Assembly: GCF_042667405.1 (NCBI RefSeq)
Contig: NZ_JBHVAL010000002.1
Span: forward strand, 186,001 to 250,000
Reading direction: 5' to 3'
Length of the DNA stretch: 64,000 nucleotides
Source: Arthrobacter sp042667405
Lineage (GTDB): Bacteria; Actinomycetota; Actinomycetes; Actinomycetales; Micrococcaceae
Shown: positions 1 to 9,100 of the stretch, one piece after another
Numbering within the stretch: the first letter of the stretch is position 1
How the letters are laid out: every line of letters starts with the position of its first letter
The notes under the pieces: model-generated
What the model saw: only the letters and a program-made list of their open reading frames with translations
Databases searched by the model: none
What the model was told of the DNA's origin: nothing
Made by a program: the position numbers and the translations under genes

Positions 1-3000
1 AGCCACGGGGGCCGTGCAGCCATTGTCCTTGCGGCTGGTTTGCCGCTGCTTGCCGGAGCAGGTCTCGCTGTGGCCACCGGGATGTGGATGTACTTGGCCT
101 GTACTTCCCTGTCGGCCCTCAGTGTGCTTTTCCCAATAATGTGGGGCAGGAGGGGCCGGCAGGAGTACCGCCGGGCCCTTGACGCCGCGATCCAAACAGA
201 TGCCATCAGGCGGCGTCGGTGTGCTCCTTCTGCTGCGGAGATCTTGGTCGCCACGCTGTCCCAGGAGCCAGGTGCCAGCAGTTTCGAGCCTGGCGGGGCT
301 GGTCCACGACCGCGTCCCGATTCCAAACCCGGTCCAGGACTGGAGAACCACCCGGTCTGGTTAAGATTGGGCAGCACCGAGTCCTCAGCGAACATCCGCC
401 TGGTTCCGGAGGACGCGCACTTCACTCCACCGCTTCTCGGCCCGTGTCCCGTCACGCTGGACCCGGACCACCGGGACGTGGCGATTCTTGGCGATGACGG
501 ACACGTGGAATCGATGCTTCGGTTCGTCCTCATGCAGCTCGCGAGTTTCCCTGCCTCTGCCGACGCTCCGGTCCTGGTTCTGGGCCCCGCCGGCAGGCTC
601 CCCCTGAGCGCCCGGTTCCTCCCCCAAGTGACACTGACTTCAAACACAACGGCGGCCCTGGCCGCACTAAGCAGGTTGCGGCATAATCCCCACGGCAGGC
701 TCGTGGTGATTGGACGCCACATGCTTCATGATGATGAGGTCCTGCGCAGAACCATGCAGGCCGCCCACCGAGCGCAATGGCAGGTACTGCATTGCCACGA
801 TTCAGCTGGCACGCCAGCGTGCACCATCAGTATCGGGCCCGCCGGAATAACTGCGTCTTTCGAGTCCGACGGCGAGCGCTTGGACTTCATACCCGACCTC
901 GTCCCAGCCGATGTTTTCGACCGCTTCTGCCGTGCCGTGGCTGCCGCAGCCAGCAATGCGGAGACCCGCTTCCAGGGCGATGTTCCCCATGGTTCTTCCT
1001 TGGCTGCGCTACTTCCTTATGGTCAGCGCCGGATCCTGAACCGGTGGCGCTCTGACTCGTGGACGGACGGCGTGACAGCTGTGCTGGGAGAAAGCCGGGA
1101 TGGACCACTCACCTTCAACTTCAAGCTGGACGGTCCGCATCTCCTGGTTGCAGGTACTACCGGCTCAGGAAAGTCGGAGCTCTTAAGGACGCTCGTTGCT
1201 TCCATCGCGCTAACTGTCCCGCCAGAGCAGGCAACCTTTCTGTTCCTGGATTTCAAGGGCGGTTCAGGCTTGGGTCCGTTGGCGGGGCTGCCGCATTGTG
1301 TTGGCCTGCTGACAGATCTCAACCAGCAGAATATTGATCGGGCCCTGGAGTCGTTGCGTGCGGAAATCAAGTACCGGGAGCGGCTCTTCGCTGTCCACAG
1401 GACAGCTGATTTGGCTGAATACCAAAAAACCCTTGGCACCGAAGGGGTCAGGCTTGCGCACCTGATACTGGTCATTGACGAGTTCCGGATTCTTGTCGAT
1501 GAGGCGCCCGCGGCCCTTCGAGAGCTCATGCGCGTCGCCACTATAGGTCGTTCGCTGGGAATCCATTTGGTGATGGCCACGCAGAGACCGCAGGGTGCGC
1601 TGACCGCCGACATCCGGGCCAACGTCACCTCCAGCATCGCTCTTCGGGTCCAGTCGGAAATGGAATCAATGGACATCATCAATTCCAAGGATGCTGCGTC
1701 CATAGGCGTTGATTTTCCTGGCAGGGCCTTCCTTGCGACGGCAGCCAAGGAGCCTGAGGAGTTCCAGGCAGCATCGTTGAATGACCTGAATCCGGCCGTC
1801 GGACCTTCAAGCTCTGGAGCAGTGGCCCGCAGAACAGGCCTTCCGCTTCGACCAGTGGTTCACTCCGCTACCCAAGCTCTAGGTGAATCCCTCGCCAACC
1901 TCACCCCCGGCGGGCACGAGAACACCCGCAACGCTCCTGAAACGGGCGTCGAGCAGGTGGTGTCCGTCATCGGGGAAGCCTGGCACTACCTCGGTACGCC
2001 CCTTCCGCGGCGTCCCATCGCCGCTCCGCTGCCACAGCGCATCCAATGGGATGCCGAGCTTGCCCTAATGGAGGAACCTTCGGGAACAATCGAAGGCGAT
2101 CCGGAATCATGGCGGGTAGGACCCGTTGCGCTCCTCGACAAACCCACCATGCAGCGTGTGGAATGCCTTTACTGGTTGCCCGCCAAGCATGGACATCTTG
2201 CGATGGTTGGTGGCCCCTCCAGCGGCATGCACCACAGCTTCCGGGCTGTCGCCGCGATGCTGGCAACCCAGACGCCCCAACCCCACCTGTACATACTGGA
2301 CGCGAATCGGCTGCTGGGCCACCTTAAAGCTCTTGAAGGAATCGGCGCTTCCGCAGGCCTGGACCAGCTGGGCTTCGCGGCACGGATCCTGTCGCGGGTG
2401 GCAGCTGAGATGGAAACGAGGCGCGCCGCCTACGATACGCCTGGCGCTTGCCCGCCTCTGGTGCTCATAGTCGCTGGCTGGTGTTCATGGATATCGGCAT
2501 TGCGAGGCGGGCCCTACGAGTGGGCGGAGGGCGTCCTGCACGATATCGCCAGGGACGGAAGCCACCTGGGTATCACGTTGCTGATATCAGGTGACCGGGA
2601 ATTGGTCAGATCCCGCATGTTCGTGGCCATTCCAAATCGCGCATACTTCCCCCTGGGTACCACTGAGGAGTCGCGGATCCACTGGCCTCGTCTGCCTGAG
2701 CTGGAAGCCGTTCCAGGCCGCGCTTTCGTATCGGGGAACATTGTCGAAGACCAGCCATCAGCGGCGCAATTCAGGGAGGCTCCAACATCGGGTACCTGGC
2801 CCTTTGCTAAGCGCACTCCTAGTGAACCGCCATTTTGCTTACGCCCACTCCCCTTGATGCTCACGCGCGAAGACCTCCTCTCCCGCAAAGCAGCATCCGC
2901 ACATACTGGAGATGCCGCAGGGACGACGCACCAGCGCGATTTCGGTGCCACCCCCGTCAACAGGCCATCCCAGGCCGTGGCGCCGCATGGCGTTGCAGCA

Positions 3001-3786
3001 GCTTTTGGAGAGTTCGAAGAACAATCCCGGGAGCCACTGTGGATCGGACTTGCCGGCGACGACGCTTCGCCGGCCGCGCTCCCTCTAAGGAGCAGTGGCG
3101 TCAGCATCGTCCTCGGCAGCCCAAGGTCCGGCAAGACCACCATTCTCCGGTCACTGGTGAACCTGAACCCGGAGATCCCATGGCTCTTCCCGCCGGACGG
3201 GTCAGCAGCGGGAGCTTTCTGGGCTTCAATGGCGTCGGCGGCAGTCGAAGGAACCCTGAACCCTAAGAGCATCCTGCTGGTGGACGACGCGGACTCTCTG
3301 GACGCCACGGGCCGACGGGCGCTGGACGCATTGGCCGGGCAAGTCGCCGGCATCGTCCTGACGGCGACCCCCGGTCCGGCCCTGCACCACCTTCCCTTGG
3401 CCAAAGAAGTGCGGGCGTCAGGTATTGGCTTGCTCCTGGCGCCTGGGAGCCCGATTGATGGGGAGCTGCTGGGTGTACGGCTCCCCGCCGATCCCTCACG
3501 CCGTCCGGGCAGTGGTTACATCATTGATCGAGGAGAAGCGACTCCCGTTCAGGGGGTATTTTCCGCAGGCTTTCCGCCACGCGAGGCAGAAACTGCGACG
3601 ACGCCCGCCCATTGGTCAGAGGGCGCCCGCGCTGCCACCAGTACGCGAGGCATAGGAGATGACATCCCTCTGGAAAAGGAAGATGATCGCGGCCAACGCT
3701 GGAAGGATCATGGCCAGGCCTTGGAGCACGAGGCCGCCTGTCATCGTGGGAAAGCCAATAGTGAGGACGAACAGTTGGGCCACTAA
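1..3786 (+). CDS. FtsK/SpoIIIE-type multi-ATPase protein (EccC-like), 5' end outside window
   Basis: The reading frame is open from the first base, so the N-terminus lies upstream; the TTG at 40 is internal or arbitrary. The visible part starts with hydrophobic segments ending near base 150, then carries three RecA-like ATPase modules. Module 1 has a perfect Walker A (GTTGSGKS, about base 1153) and Walker B (LILVIDEF, about 1465). Module 2 has a degenerate P-loop (GGPSSGMHHS, about 2210) lacking the lysine. Module 3 has an intact P-loop (GSPRSGKTT, about 3115) and an ILLVDDAD Walker B. Membrane-anchored proteins with tandem FtsK/SpoIIIE domains drive type VII (ESX) secretion or DNA translocation in actinobacteria. 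No WXG100 partner is visible here, so the substrate is unknown. The last 57 or so codons run antisense to the convergent membrane-protein gene and look unlike a folded domain. Confidence 0.85.
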   Translation, partial: SHGGRAAIVLAAGLPLLAGAGLAVATGMWMYLACTSLSALSVLFPIMWGRRGRQEYRRALDAAIQTDAIRRRRCAPSAAEILVATLSQEPGASSFEPGGAGPRPRPDSKPGPGLENHPVWLRLGSTESSANIRLVPEDAHFTPPLLGPCPVTLDPDHRDVAILGDDGHVESMLRFVLMQLASFPASADAPVLVLGPAGRLPLSARFLPQVTLTSNTTAALAALSRLRHNPHGRLVVIGRHMLHDDEVLRRTMQAAHRAQWQVLHCHDSAGTPACTISIGPAGITASFESDGERLDFIPDLVPADVFDRFCRAVAAAASNAETRFQGDVPHGSSLAALLPYGQRRILNRWRSDSWTDGVTAVLGESRDGPLTFNFKLDGPHLLVAGTTGSGKSELLRTLVASIALTVPPEQATFLFLDFKGGSGLGPLAGLPHCVGLLTDLNQQNIDRALESLRAEIKYRERLFAVHRTADLAEYQKTLGTEGVRLAHLILVIDEFRILVDEAPAALRELMRVATIGRSLGIHLVMATQRPQGALTADIRANVTSSIALRVQSEMESMDIINSKDAASIGVDFPGRAFLATAAKEPEEFQAASLNDLNPAVGPSSSGAVARRTGLPLRPVVHSATQALGESLANLTPGGHENTRNAPETGVEQVVSVIGEAWHYLGTPLPRRPIAAPLPQRIQWDAELALMEEPSGTIEGDPESWRVGPVALLDKPTMQRVECLYWLPAKHGHLAMVGGPSSGMHHSFRAVAAMLATQTPQPHLYILDANRLLGHLKALEGIGASAGLDQLGFAARILSRVAAEMETRRAAYDTPGACPPLVLIVAGWCSWISALRGGPYEWAEGVLHDIARDGSHLGITLLISGDRELVRSRMFVAIPNRAYFPLGTTEESRIHWPRLPELEAVPGRAFVSGNIVEDQPSAAQFREAPTSGTWPFAKRTPSEPPFCLRPLPLMLTREDLLSRKAASAHTGDAAGTTHQRDFGATPVNRPSQAVAPHGVAAAFGEFEEQSREPLWIGLAGDDASPAALPLRSSGVSIVLGSPRSGKTTILRSLVNLNPEIPWLFPPDGSAAGAFWASMASAAVEGTLNPKSILLVDDADSLDATGRRALDALAGQVAGIVLTATPGPALHHLPLAKEVRASGIGLLLAPGSPIDGELLGVRLPADPSRRPGSGYIIDRGEATPVQGVFSAGFPPREAETATTPAHWSEGARAATSTRGIGDDIPLEKEDDRGQRWKDHGQALEHEAACHRGKANSEDEQLGH

Positions 3787-4104
3787 GGCAGCCGCACGCG
3801 TCCATCGGAAGCCGCGGAAAAGGAAATGCCCTACCGCGAACAGCCAGGCCGAGAAAGCCAGGAGCAGGACCAACGTGAAAACGGCTCCCCAAAAAGTCAG
3901 TACGGGAGCACCAGTAAGGAGTTCAAAACCGTACCAAGCGGCAGCAGCGAGCAAGGCTGTGGCTTCGAGGGCAACGACGATGGAAATAATGACTATCCCG
4001 CGAGGTCGCGAAGTCCCGACGTTGCCTGGACCACGGCGGTCGGATTCGTCGTCTCCATCAGGGCCGGAGTGTGGCTGGGCAGGGTTTACAGGAGGTCTTG
4101 ACAC
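3616..4104 (-). CDS. Small four-helix membrane protein, function unknown
   Basis: The 162-residue product has a polar, proline-rich N-terminus of about 35 residues followed by hydrophobic stretches consistent with four transmembrane helices, ending in a short polar tail. I do not recognise the family. The start is a GTG at 4104 without a convincing ribosome binding site. A start slightly further in is possible, because the first 33 residues are low-complexity. It converges on, and overlaps by 171 bp, the 3' end of the FtsK-like gene. The hydrophobic pattern makes the minus-strand frame look genuinely coding, so the overlap is more likely caused by a late stop in the FtsK-like gene than by a false call here. 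Confidence 0.6.
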   Translation of the reverse strand: MSRPPVNPAQPHSGPDGDDESDRRGPGNVGTSRPRGIVIISIVVALEATALLAAAAWYGFELLTGAPVLTFWGAVFTLVLLLAFSAWLFAVGHFLFRGFRWTRAAALVAQLFVLTIGFPTMTGGLVLQGLAMILPALAAIIFLFQRDVISYASRTGGSAGAL

Positions 4105-4127
4105 ACTGGCACACTACCGGACATAGT
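4098..4127 (+). promoter_or_regulatory. Candidate sigma-70 promoter for whiB1 leader
   Basis: TTGACA (4098-4103) is followed after 18 bp by CATAGT (4122-4127). The -35 is a perfect consensus but the -10 is poor. It lies upstream of the leader uORF and hairpin and would give a whiB1 5' leader of roughly 210 nt. Inference only. Confidence 0.3.
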
Positions 4128-4223
4128 CATCTAGCAGTGAGGGCACTGGCGGCTGATGTGATGCATCGCTCACGGATTCCGAGCATTTCGACCACTAACA
4201 CCCCTTGTTTACAAGGCGTTAAC

Positions 4224-4337
4224 ATGAAACGCTTGACTCAGACGACCAAGGGGGCCCATGCGGGCCCCTTTCCTTTGGAGCCTCTCGTGAATGTTTTCAC
4301 AAAAGGCCTTTCTAGTTCTCACGAATGGAGTGACTGA
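4224..4337 (+). CDS. Possible 37-codon leader ORF upstream of whiB1
   Basis: An ATG at 4224 is preceded by AAGG with 8-nt spacing (from 4213) and opens a 37-codon frame ending at a TGA 5 bp before the whiB1 start. The frame runs across the terminator-like hairpin at 4248-4271. Its residues do not resemble any family I know. Its position recalls attenuation uORFs known for other whiB-family genes such as whiB7. That it is translated is unproven; codon use cannot decide at this length. Confidence 0.3.
   Translation: MKRLTQTTKGAHAGPFPLEPLVNVFTKGLSSSHEWSD
4248..4278 (+). terminator. Terminator-like hairpin inside the whiB1 leader
   Basis: The 10-bp arms AAGGGGGCCC (4248-4257) and GGGCCCCTTT (4262-4271), with one G-U pair and loop ATGC, are followed by CCTTT. 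No gene on the plus strand ends just upstream, so the hairpin would act on the leader transcript of whiB1. It could be an attenuator or the end of a short RNA. Confidence 0.45.
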
Positions 4338-4342
4338 TCAGC

Positions 4343-4591
4343 ATGGATTGGCGTAATCGCGCAGCCTGCCTCGACAAGGACCCGGAGCTCTTCTTCCCAG
4401 TCGGCAACACGGGACCCGCACTTCTCCAGATCGAGGAAGCCAAGAGCGTTTGCCGCCGCTGCCCCGTCGTGGACACCTGCCTGCAGTGGGCATTGGAGTC
4501 CGGGCAGGATGCAGGCGTTTGGGGCGGAATGAGTGAAGACGAACGGCGTGCCCTCAAGCGTCGCGCAGCACGCGCACGTCGCGCCTCCTAA
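4343..4591 (+). CDS. whiB1: WhiB1-type iron-sulfur transcription factor
   Basis: The 82-residue product has the WhiB cysteine set at C9, C37, C40 and C46 (spacing C-X27-C-X2-C-X5-C), which binds a [4Fe-4S] cluster. It also has the GVWGG turn and the EDERRALKRR basic tail. The N-terminus (MDWR..., DPELFFPVGN) and the length are those of WhiB1 and not of WhiB7, which carries an AT-hook. WhiB1 is a NO-sensitive, sigma-A-interacting regulator that is essential in mycobacteria. The neighbour on the opposite strand is pdtaS, as in Mycobacterium. A GGAG at 4326 is the likely but distant ribosome binding site. A strong terminator follows at 4605. The leader holds a uORF and hairpin, so expression may be attenuated. 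Confidence 0.95.
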   Translation: MDWRNRAACLDKDPELFFPVGNTGPALLQIEEAKSVCRRCPVVDTCLQWALESGQDAGVWGGMSEDERRALKRRAARARRAS

Positions 4592-4604
4592 GAAGCAGCA
4601 GCGA

Positions 4605-4645
4605 AAGAGGCCGCGGACCATCCGGTCCGCGGCCTCTGCTTTTTA
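4605..4645 (+). terminator. Rho-independent terminator of whiB1
   Basis: A 14-bp perfect stem, AGAGGCCGCGGACC (4606-4619) with GGTCCGCGGCCTCT (4624-4637), has a 4-nt loop and is followed by GCTTTTTA. The T-run is on the plus strand. It sits between whiB1 and the convergent pdtaS. Confidence 0.9.
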
Positions 4646-4665
4646 ACTCCGGCAGTGCAGGCGCG

Positions 4666-6135
4666 CTATGCGCGTGCGAGATTCAGTACGATCTGCACTG
4701 CTGTCCCGCCGCCTTCCCGCGGGCTCCACTGAATGGTTCCTCCGAGTTCGCTGGTGACCAGAGTGCGGACAATCTGCAAGCCCAGCCCCTCGGTGTATTG
4801 TCCATCCGGCAGCCCGACGCCGTCGTCGGCGATCGTTACTGTCAGGAATTCGTCCTTGCCGTCCCCCTCAGCGCGGTCCGCCACAAGCCACACTGTGCCT
4901 GTGCGGCCCTCAAGTCCGTGCTCAACGGCGTTGGTAACGAGTTCATTGATGACCAAGGCCAACGGGGTCGCAAAATCACTGGGCAATTCCCCGAACAGAC
5001 CTGAACGTTCAGTTCTGACCTGTTGGGATGGTGATGCCACCTCCGCCGAAAGCCGGAATTGGCGCCCGATCAACTCGTCGAAATCGACACTCTGCGTCAG
5101 GCCCTGGGACAGGGTCTCATGCACCAATGCAATGGTTGCCACCCGCCGCATCGCTTGTTCGAGGCCCTGCTTCGCCTCATCGCTGACCATTCGCCGTGAC
5201 TGCATACGCAGGAGGGCGGCCACCGTTTGCAGGTTGTTCTTGACCCGGTGGTGGATCTCGCGGATCGTGGCGTCCTTGGTGACAAGTTCCATCTCCCGAC
5301 GCCTGAGTTCGGAGACGTCGCGGCACAGCACCAAGGCGCCGAACCGATGTTGTTCATCGCGCAAAGGGATGGCACGCAGGGACAGGCTGACGCCCCTCGA
5401 TTCGATCTCGCTTCGCCAGGGCATGCGGCCGGTCACTACCAGGGGCAGTGTCTCATCCACCATCCGGCGGTCCTTCAGCAGACCTGCGGTGACCTCCGCC
5501 AGCGACCTGCCTTCCAGGGACTCAACTTCGCCGAGCCTGCGGAACGCGGAGACCCCGTTCGGGCTTGCGTATTGGACGATACCGTCTGCGTCGAGCCGGA
5601 TCAGCCCGTCACCGACGCGGGGCGCGCCACGGCGCGAGCCTGTCGGGGAAGCGAAGTCCGGCCAGAGCCCGAGGGTGCCCATGCGGAGCAGATCGTAGGC
5701 ACATTGCCGATATGTCAGTTCCAACCTCGACGGCATGCGGGAGCTGGAGAGATCCATATGTGATGTGACGACGGCGAGAGTTCTTCCGTTGCGCACCATC
5801 GGGACCGCTTCGACACGCAACGCCATCTCGCTGCTCCAGCTGGTCTCGCTGGAACGTTCGATGGCCCTGCTGTTCCAGGCCTTCTCCACCAGTGGACGAA
5901 GGTCCGAGCGAATGCCCTCGCCCACGAAGTCCGCGTGGAACACCGTATGCGATGTCGACGGACGGACGTGGGCGAGGGCTATGTAGCCAAACTCGGGGTG
6001 CGGAAACCAAAGAGCCAGGTCGGCGAAAGCCAGATCAGCGACCATTTGCCAGTCACCAACCAGGAGGTGCAGCCATTCGGCATCTCCAGGCCCGAAATCA
6101 GCGTGTTCCCTGATGGGGTCTGTAAAGATTGCCAC
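4666..6135 (-). CDS. pdtaS: Sensor histidine kinase, PdtaS-like (GAF-PAS-HisKA_2-HATPase)
   Basis: The 489-residue soluble kinase starts at a GTG. The N-terminal region (about 1-150) is GAF-like and contains the LHLLVGDWQMVADLAFADL stretch typical of PdtaS. A PAS domain covers about 175-285. The H-box EIHHRVKNNLQTVAALL (about 292-310) is the HisKA_2 type, and a HATPase domain with VINELVTNAVEHG and DDGVGLP follows. PdtaS phosphorylates the ANTAR-domain antiterminator PdtaR, and in mycobacteria it responds to NO and copper. No transmembrane segments are seen. It lies 30 bp downstream of gdh on the same strand and is convergent with whiB1, the arrangement known from Mycobacterium (Rv3219/Rv3220c). 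PdtaR is not in the window. Confidence 0.9.
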   Translation of the reverse strand: MAIFTDPIREHADFGPGDAEWLHLLVGDWQMVADLAFADLALWFPHPEFGYIALAHVRPSTSHTVFHADFVGEGIRSDLRPLVEKAWNSRAIERSSETSWSSEMALRVEAVPMVRNGRTLAVVTSHMDLSSSRMPSRLELTYRQCAYDLLRMGTLGLWPDFASPTGSRRGAPRVGDGLIRLDADGIVQYASPNGVSAFRRLGEVESLEGRSLAEVTAGLLKDRRMVDETLPLVVTGRMPWRSEIESRGVSLSLRAIPLRDEQHRFGALVLCRDVSELRRREMELVTKDATIREIHHRVKNNLQTVAALLRMQSRRMVSDEAKQGLEQAMRRVATIALVHETLSQGLTQSVDFDELIGRQFRLSAEVASPSQQVRTERSGLFGELPSDFATPLALVINELVTNAVEHGLEGRTGTVWLVADRAEGDGKDEFLTVTIADDGVGLPDGQYTEGLGLQIVRTLVTSELGGTIQWSPREGGGTAVQIVLNLARA

Positions 6136-6165
6136 TGCACCTCCATTTGCGACGCGGAGAACTTC

Positions 6166-9100
6166 CTAGCGTCGGACGATTGACCTCAAGAGCCTTAATG
6201 CTACCGACAGTGAGGCCATGTCGTCGGCCTCGAGGGCGTTGACCTCATCGAACATGGTCTTCGCCCTGCCGAGTTGCTCGGCGTTCAGCTCCTCCCATTC
6301 CTTCAACCGGTCTTCCGCGGTTGCGTTGGACTCCGTTGCTTCAAGGACCGAAGTAGTCATGTCGGCAACTGTTGAGTACAGGTCATCCCGAAGGGCTGCG
6401 CGGGCCAGCGCCTGCCAGCGGTCATCGCGCGGCAGGGAACTGATGCGCTCCAGCAGCGAATCCACGTGGAAGCGGTTGAACACCGTGTAGTACACGTGGG
6501 CCACGTTCTCAACGCTCTCCTTGCCTGTCTGGGCAATCCGCGCGATGTCCAGAAGGGCATAGCTTTCGAAGAGCTCCGCCCACCTGCGGGCAAGGTGTTC
6601 GGGAAGGTGCCATCCCAGCGCCTTGTCGAGCCAGCCGCTGATGCGGACCTTGTCTTCTCCACGCAGGTAGTCCAAGAGCTTGGCGCGCAAGGGCGCCATC
6701 ATTGGCTTGAACGCGTCCACGACGCTGGCGATGGGCTGCGAGGCAATTCCTTGCCCCAGCACCCAACGCACGGCCCGGTCAAGCAGTCGCCTGATGTCCA
6801 GGTGGATTTCGCTCCAGTGTTCGGTCGGGAAGGAGGCCGGCAGCGCATTCAGCTCCGCCACCATGGGGTCGAGGTCGTAGATTTCGCGCAAAGCTACGAA
6901 CGCCTTCGCTACCGCGACCTCGTTGGCCGAGGTTTCCTCAATGGCCCTGAACGCGAACGTGATGCCACCGAGGTTGATGATGTCGTTGGCCACCACGGTT
7001 GCGATGATCTCGCGCCGCAGCGGGTGGGTGTCCAAATCGGCGTCGAACTTCTCGCGCAACTGCTTCGGGAAGTAGTTGCGGATCGTGTCCGAGAACCAAG
7101 GATCATCAGCCAGGTTGCTGTCGCGCAGCGCAGTACTGAGCTCAATTTTCGCGTAGGCCGAAAGGACCGCCAGTTCCGGCGACGTCAGGCCTTGACCTTG
7201 TTCCAGGCGGGCACGAAGTGTGTCGGTGGTCGGCAAGGCTTCAAGGTCCCGCTTGAGGTCGGCGGACTTCTCCAGCCAGTCCATGAGCCGCTCGTAGCTG
7301 GGGCTCCACTCGGCAACCCGTGTGCGGTCGTTGAGCAGCAGGATGTTCTGGTCGATGTTGTCCTGGAGCACCAGGCGGCCTACTTCGTCGGTCATGTCGG
7401 CGAGGAATGCAGCCCGCTCAGTCTCCTGGAGCTTGCCTGCCGCCACCATCCGGTCCACGAAGATCTTGATGTTGACCTCATGGTCCGAGCAATCCACACC
7501 CGCGGAGTTGTCAATGGCGTCGGTGTTGAGGATGACGCCCTGCAAGGCGGCCTCAATACGTCCCCGCTGGGTCAAACCAAGGTTTCCGCCTTCCCCGACA
7601 ACCTTGACCCGCAAGTCACGCCCGTCAACGCGGATGGCGTCGTTGGCCTTGTCCCCCACAGCTGCATGGGTTTCCGTGCTGGCCTTGACGTAGGTGCCGA
7701 TGCCGCCGTTGTAAAGGAGGTCCGCCGGAGCCAGCAGGATCGCCCGCAGCAGTTCCGGTGGGCTGAGTTGTGTCGTGCCGTCGGGCAGGCCCAGGGACTT
7801 CCGTACCTGTTCCGAAACCGGGATGGTCTTGGCCTGGCGGGCATAAACTCCGCCGCCCTCGCTGATGAGCGAACGGTCGTAGTCGTCCCAGGAAGAGCGG
7901 GGCAGCTCAAAGAGACGCTGCCGCTCAGCAAAGGACACTGCAGCATCGGGTGTCGGATCGAGGAAGATGTGGCGGTGGTCGAAGGCTGCCACCAAGCGGA
8001 TGTGCCGTGAGAGCAGCATGCCGTTCCCGAAGACGTCTCCTGACATATCGCCCACGCCCACCACGGTGAACTCTTCGGTCTGGGTGTCCAGGTCGAGCTC
8101 GCTGAAGTGACGCTTGACCGATTCCCAGGCGCCGCGGGCCGTAATGCCCATCGCCTTGTGGTCGTAGCCTACTGAACCACCGGAAGCGAAGGCGTCGCCC
8201 AGCCAGAAGCCGTACTCGGCCGCGAGCCCGTTGGCCGTGTCCGAGAAGGTAGCGGTGCCCTTATCGGCCGCCACCACAAGGTAGGAATCGTCGCCGTCGT
8301 GCCGCACGACGTCCGACGGCGGGACGAGCCTTTCGCCGTCGCCCGACGTCACGAGGTTGTCGGTGATGTCCAGCAGGCCCCGGATGAATGTCTTGTAACT
8401 TTCGATGCCTTCTGCCATCCATGCGGCGCGGTCCACGGCGGGGTTGGGCAGTTTCTTGGCGAAGAACCCGCCCTTGGCACCCGTCGGAACAATGACGGCG
8501 TTCTTGACCGTCTGGGCCTTGACCAGCCCGAGAATCTCGGTGCGGAAATCCTCCCTGCGGTCCGACCAACGGAGACCGCCACGGGCCACCTTGCCGAAGC
8601 GAAGGTGGACGCCTTCAACGCGTGGCGAGTAGACCCAGATTTCGAACATCGGGCGCGGGAACGGCAGTCCCTCTATGGAGGTCGGGTCCAGCTTGAAGCT
8701 GAGGTACTCCTTGTTTTGGAAGTAGTTGGTCCGCAGGGTGGATTCAATGAGGTTGATGAAGGTGCGCAGGACTCGGTCAGCGTCCAAAGTAGCAACCTGC
8801 TCTACGGCCTCGGCCAGGGAGGTCCGTGCTGCATCCTGGCGTTCAACGCGTACATCGTCCGCCACGGATGGGTCGAACCGTGCCGAGAAGAGGTCAATGA
8901 GTCCACGTGCCACATCCGGGTTGCCCAGGAGGGTATCGGCAATGAAGCCGAAGGAATTCGTGTTTCCCATTTGGCGCATGTACTTGGCGTAAGCCCGGAG
9001 CATGACTACCTGGCGCCAGTGCATGCCTTCACGCAGCACCAAGCGGTCGAAGTTGTCCGACTCCACAGCACCGGTTACCGCAGCGCCGAAGGAATCGGCC

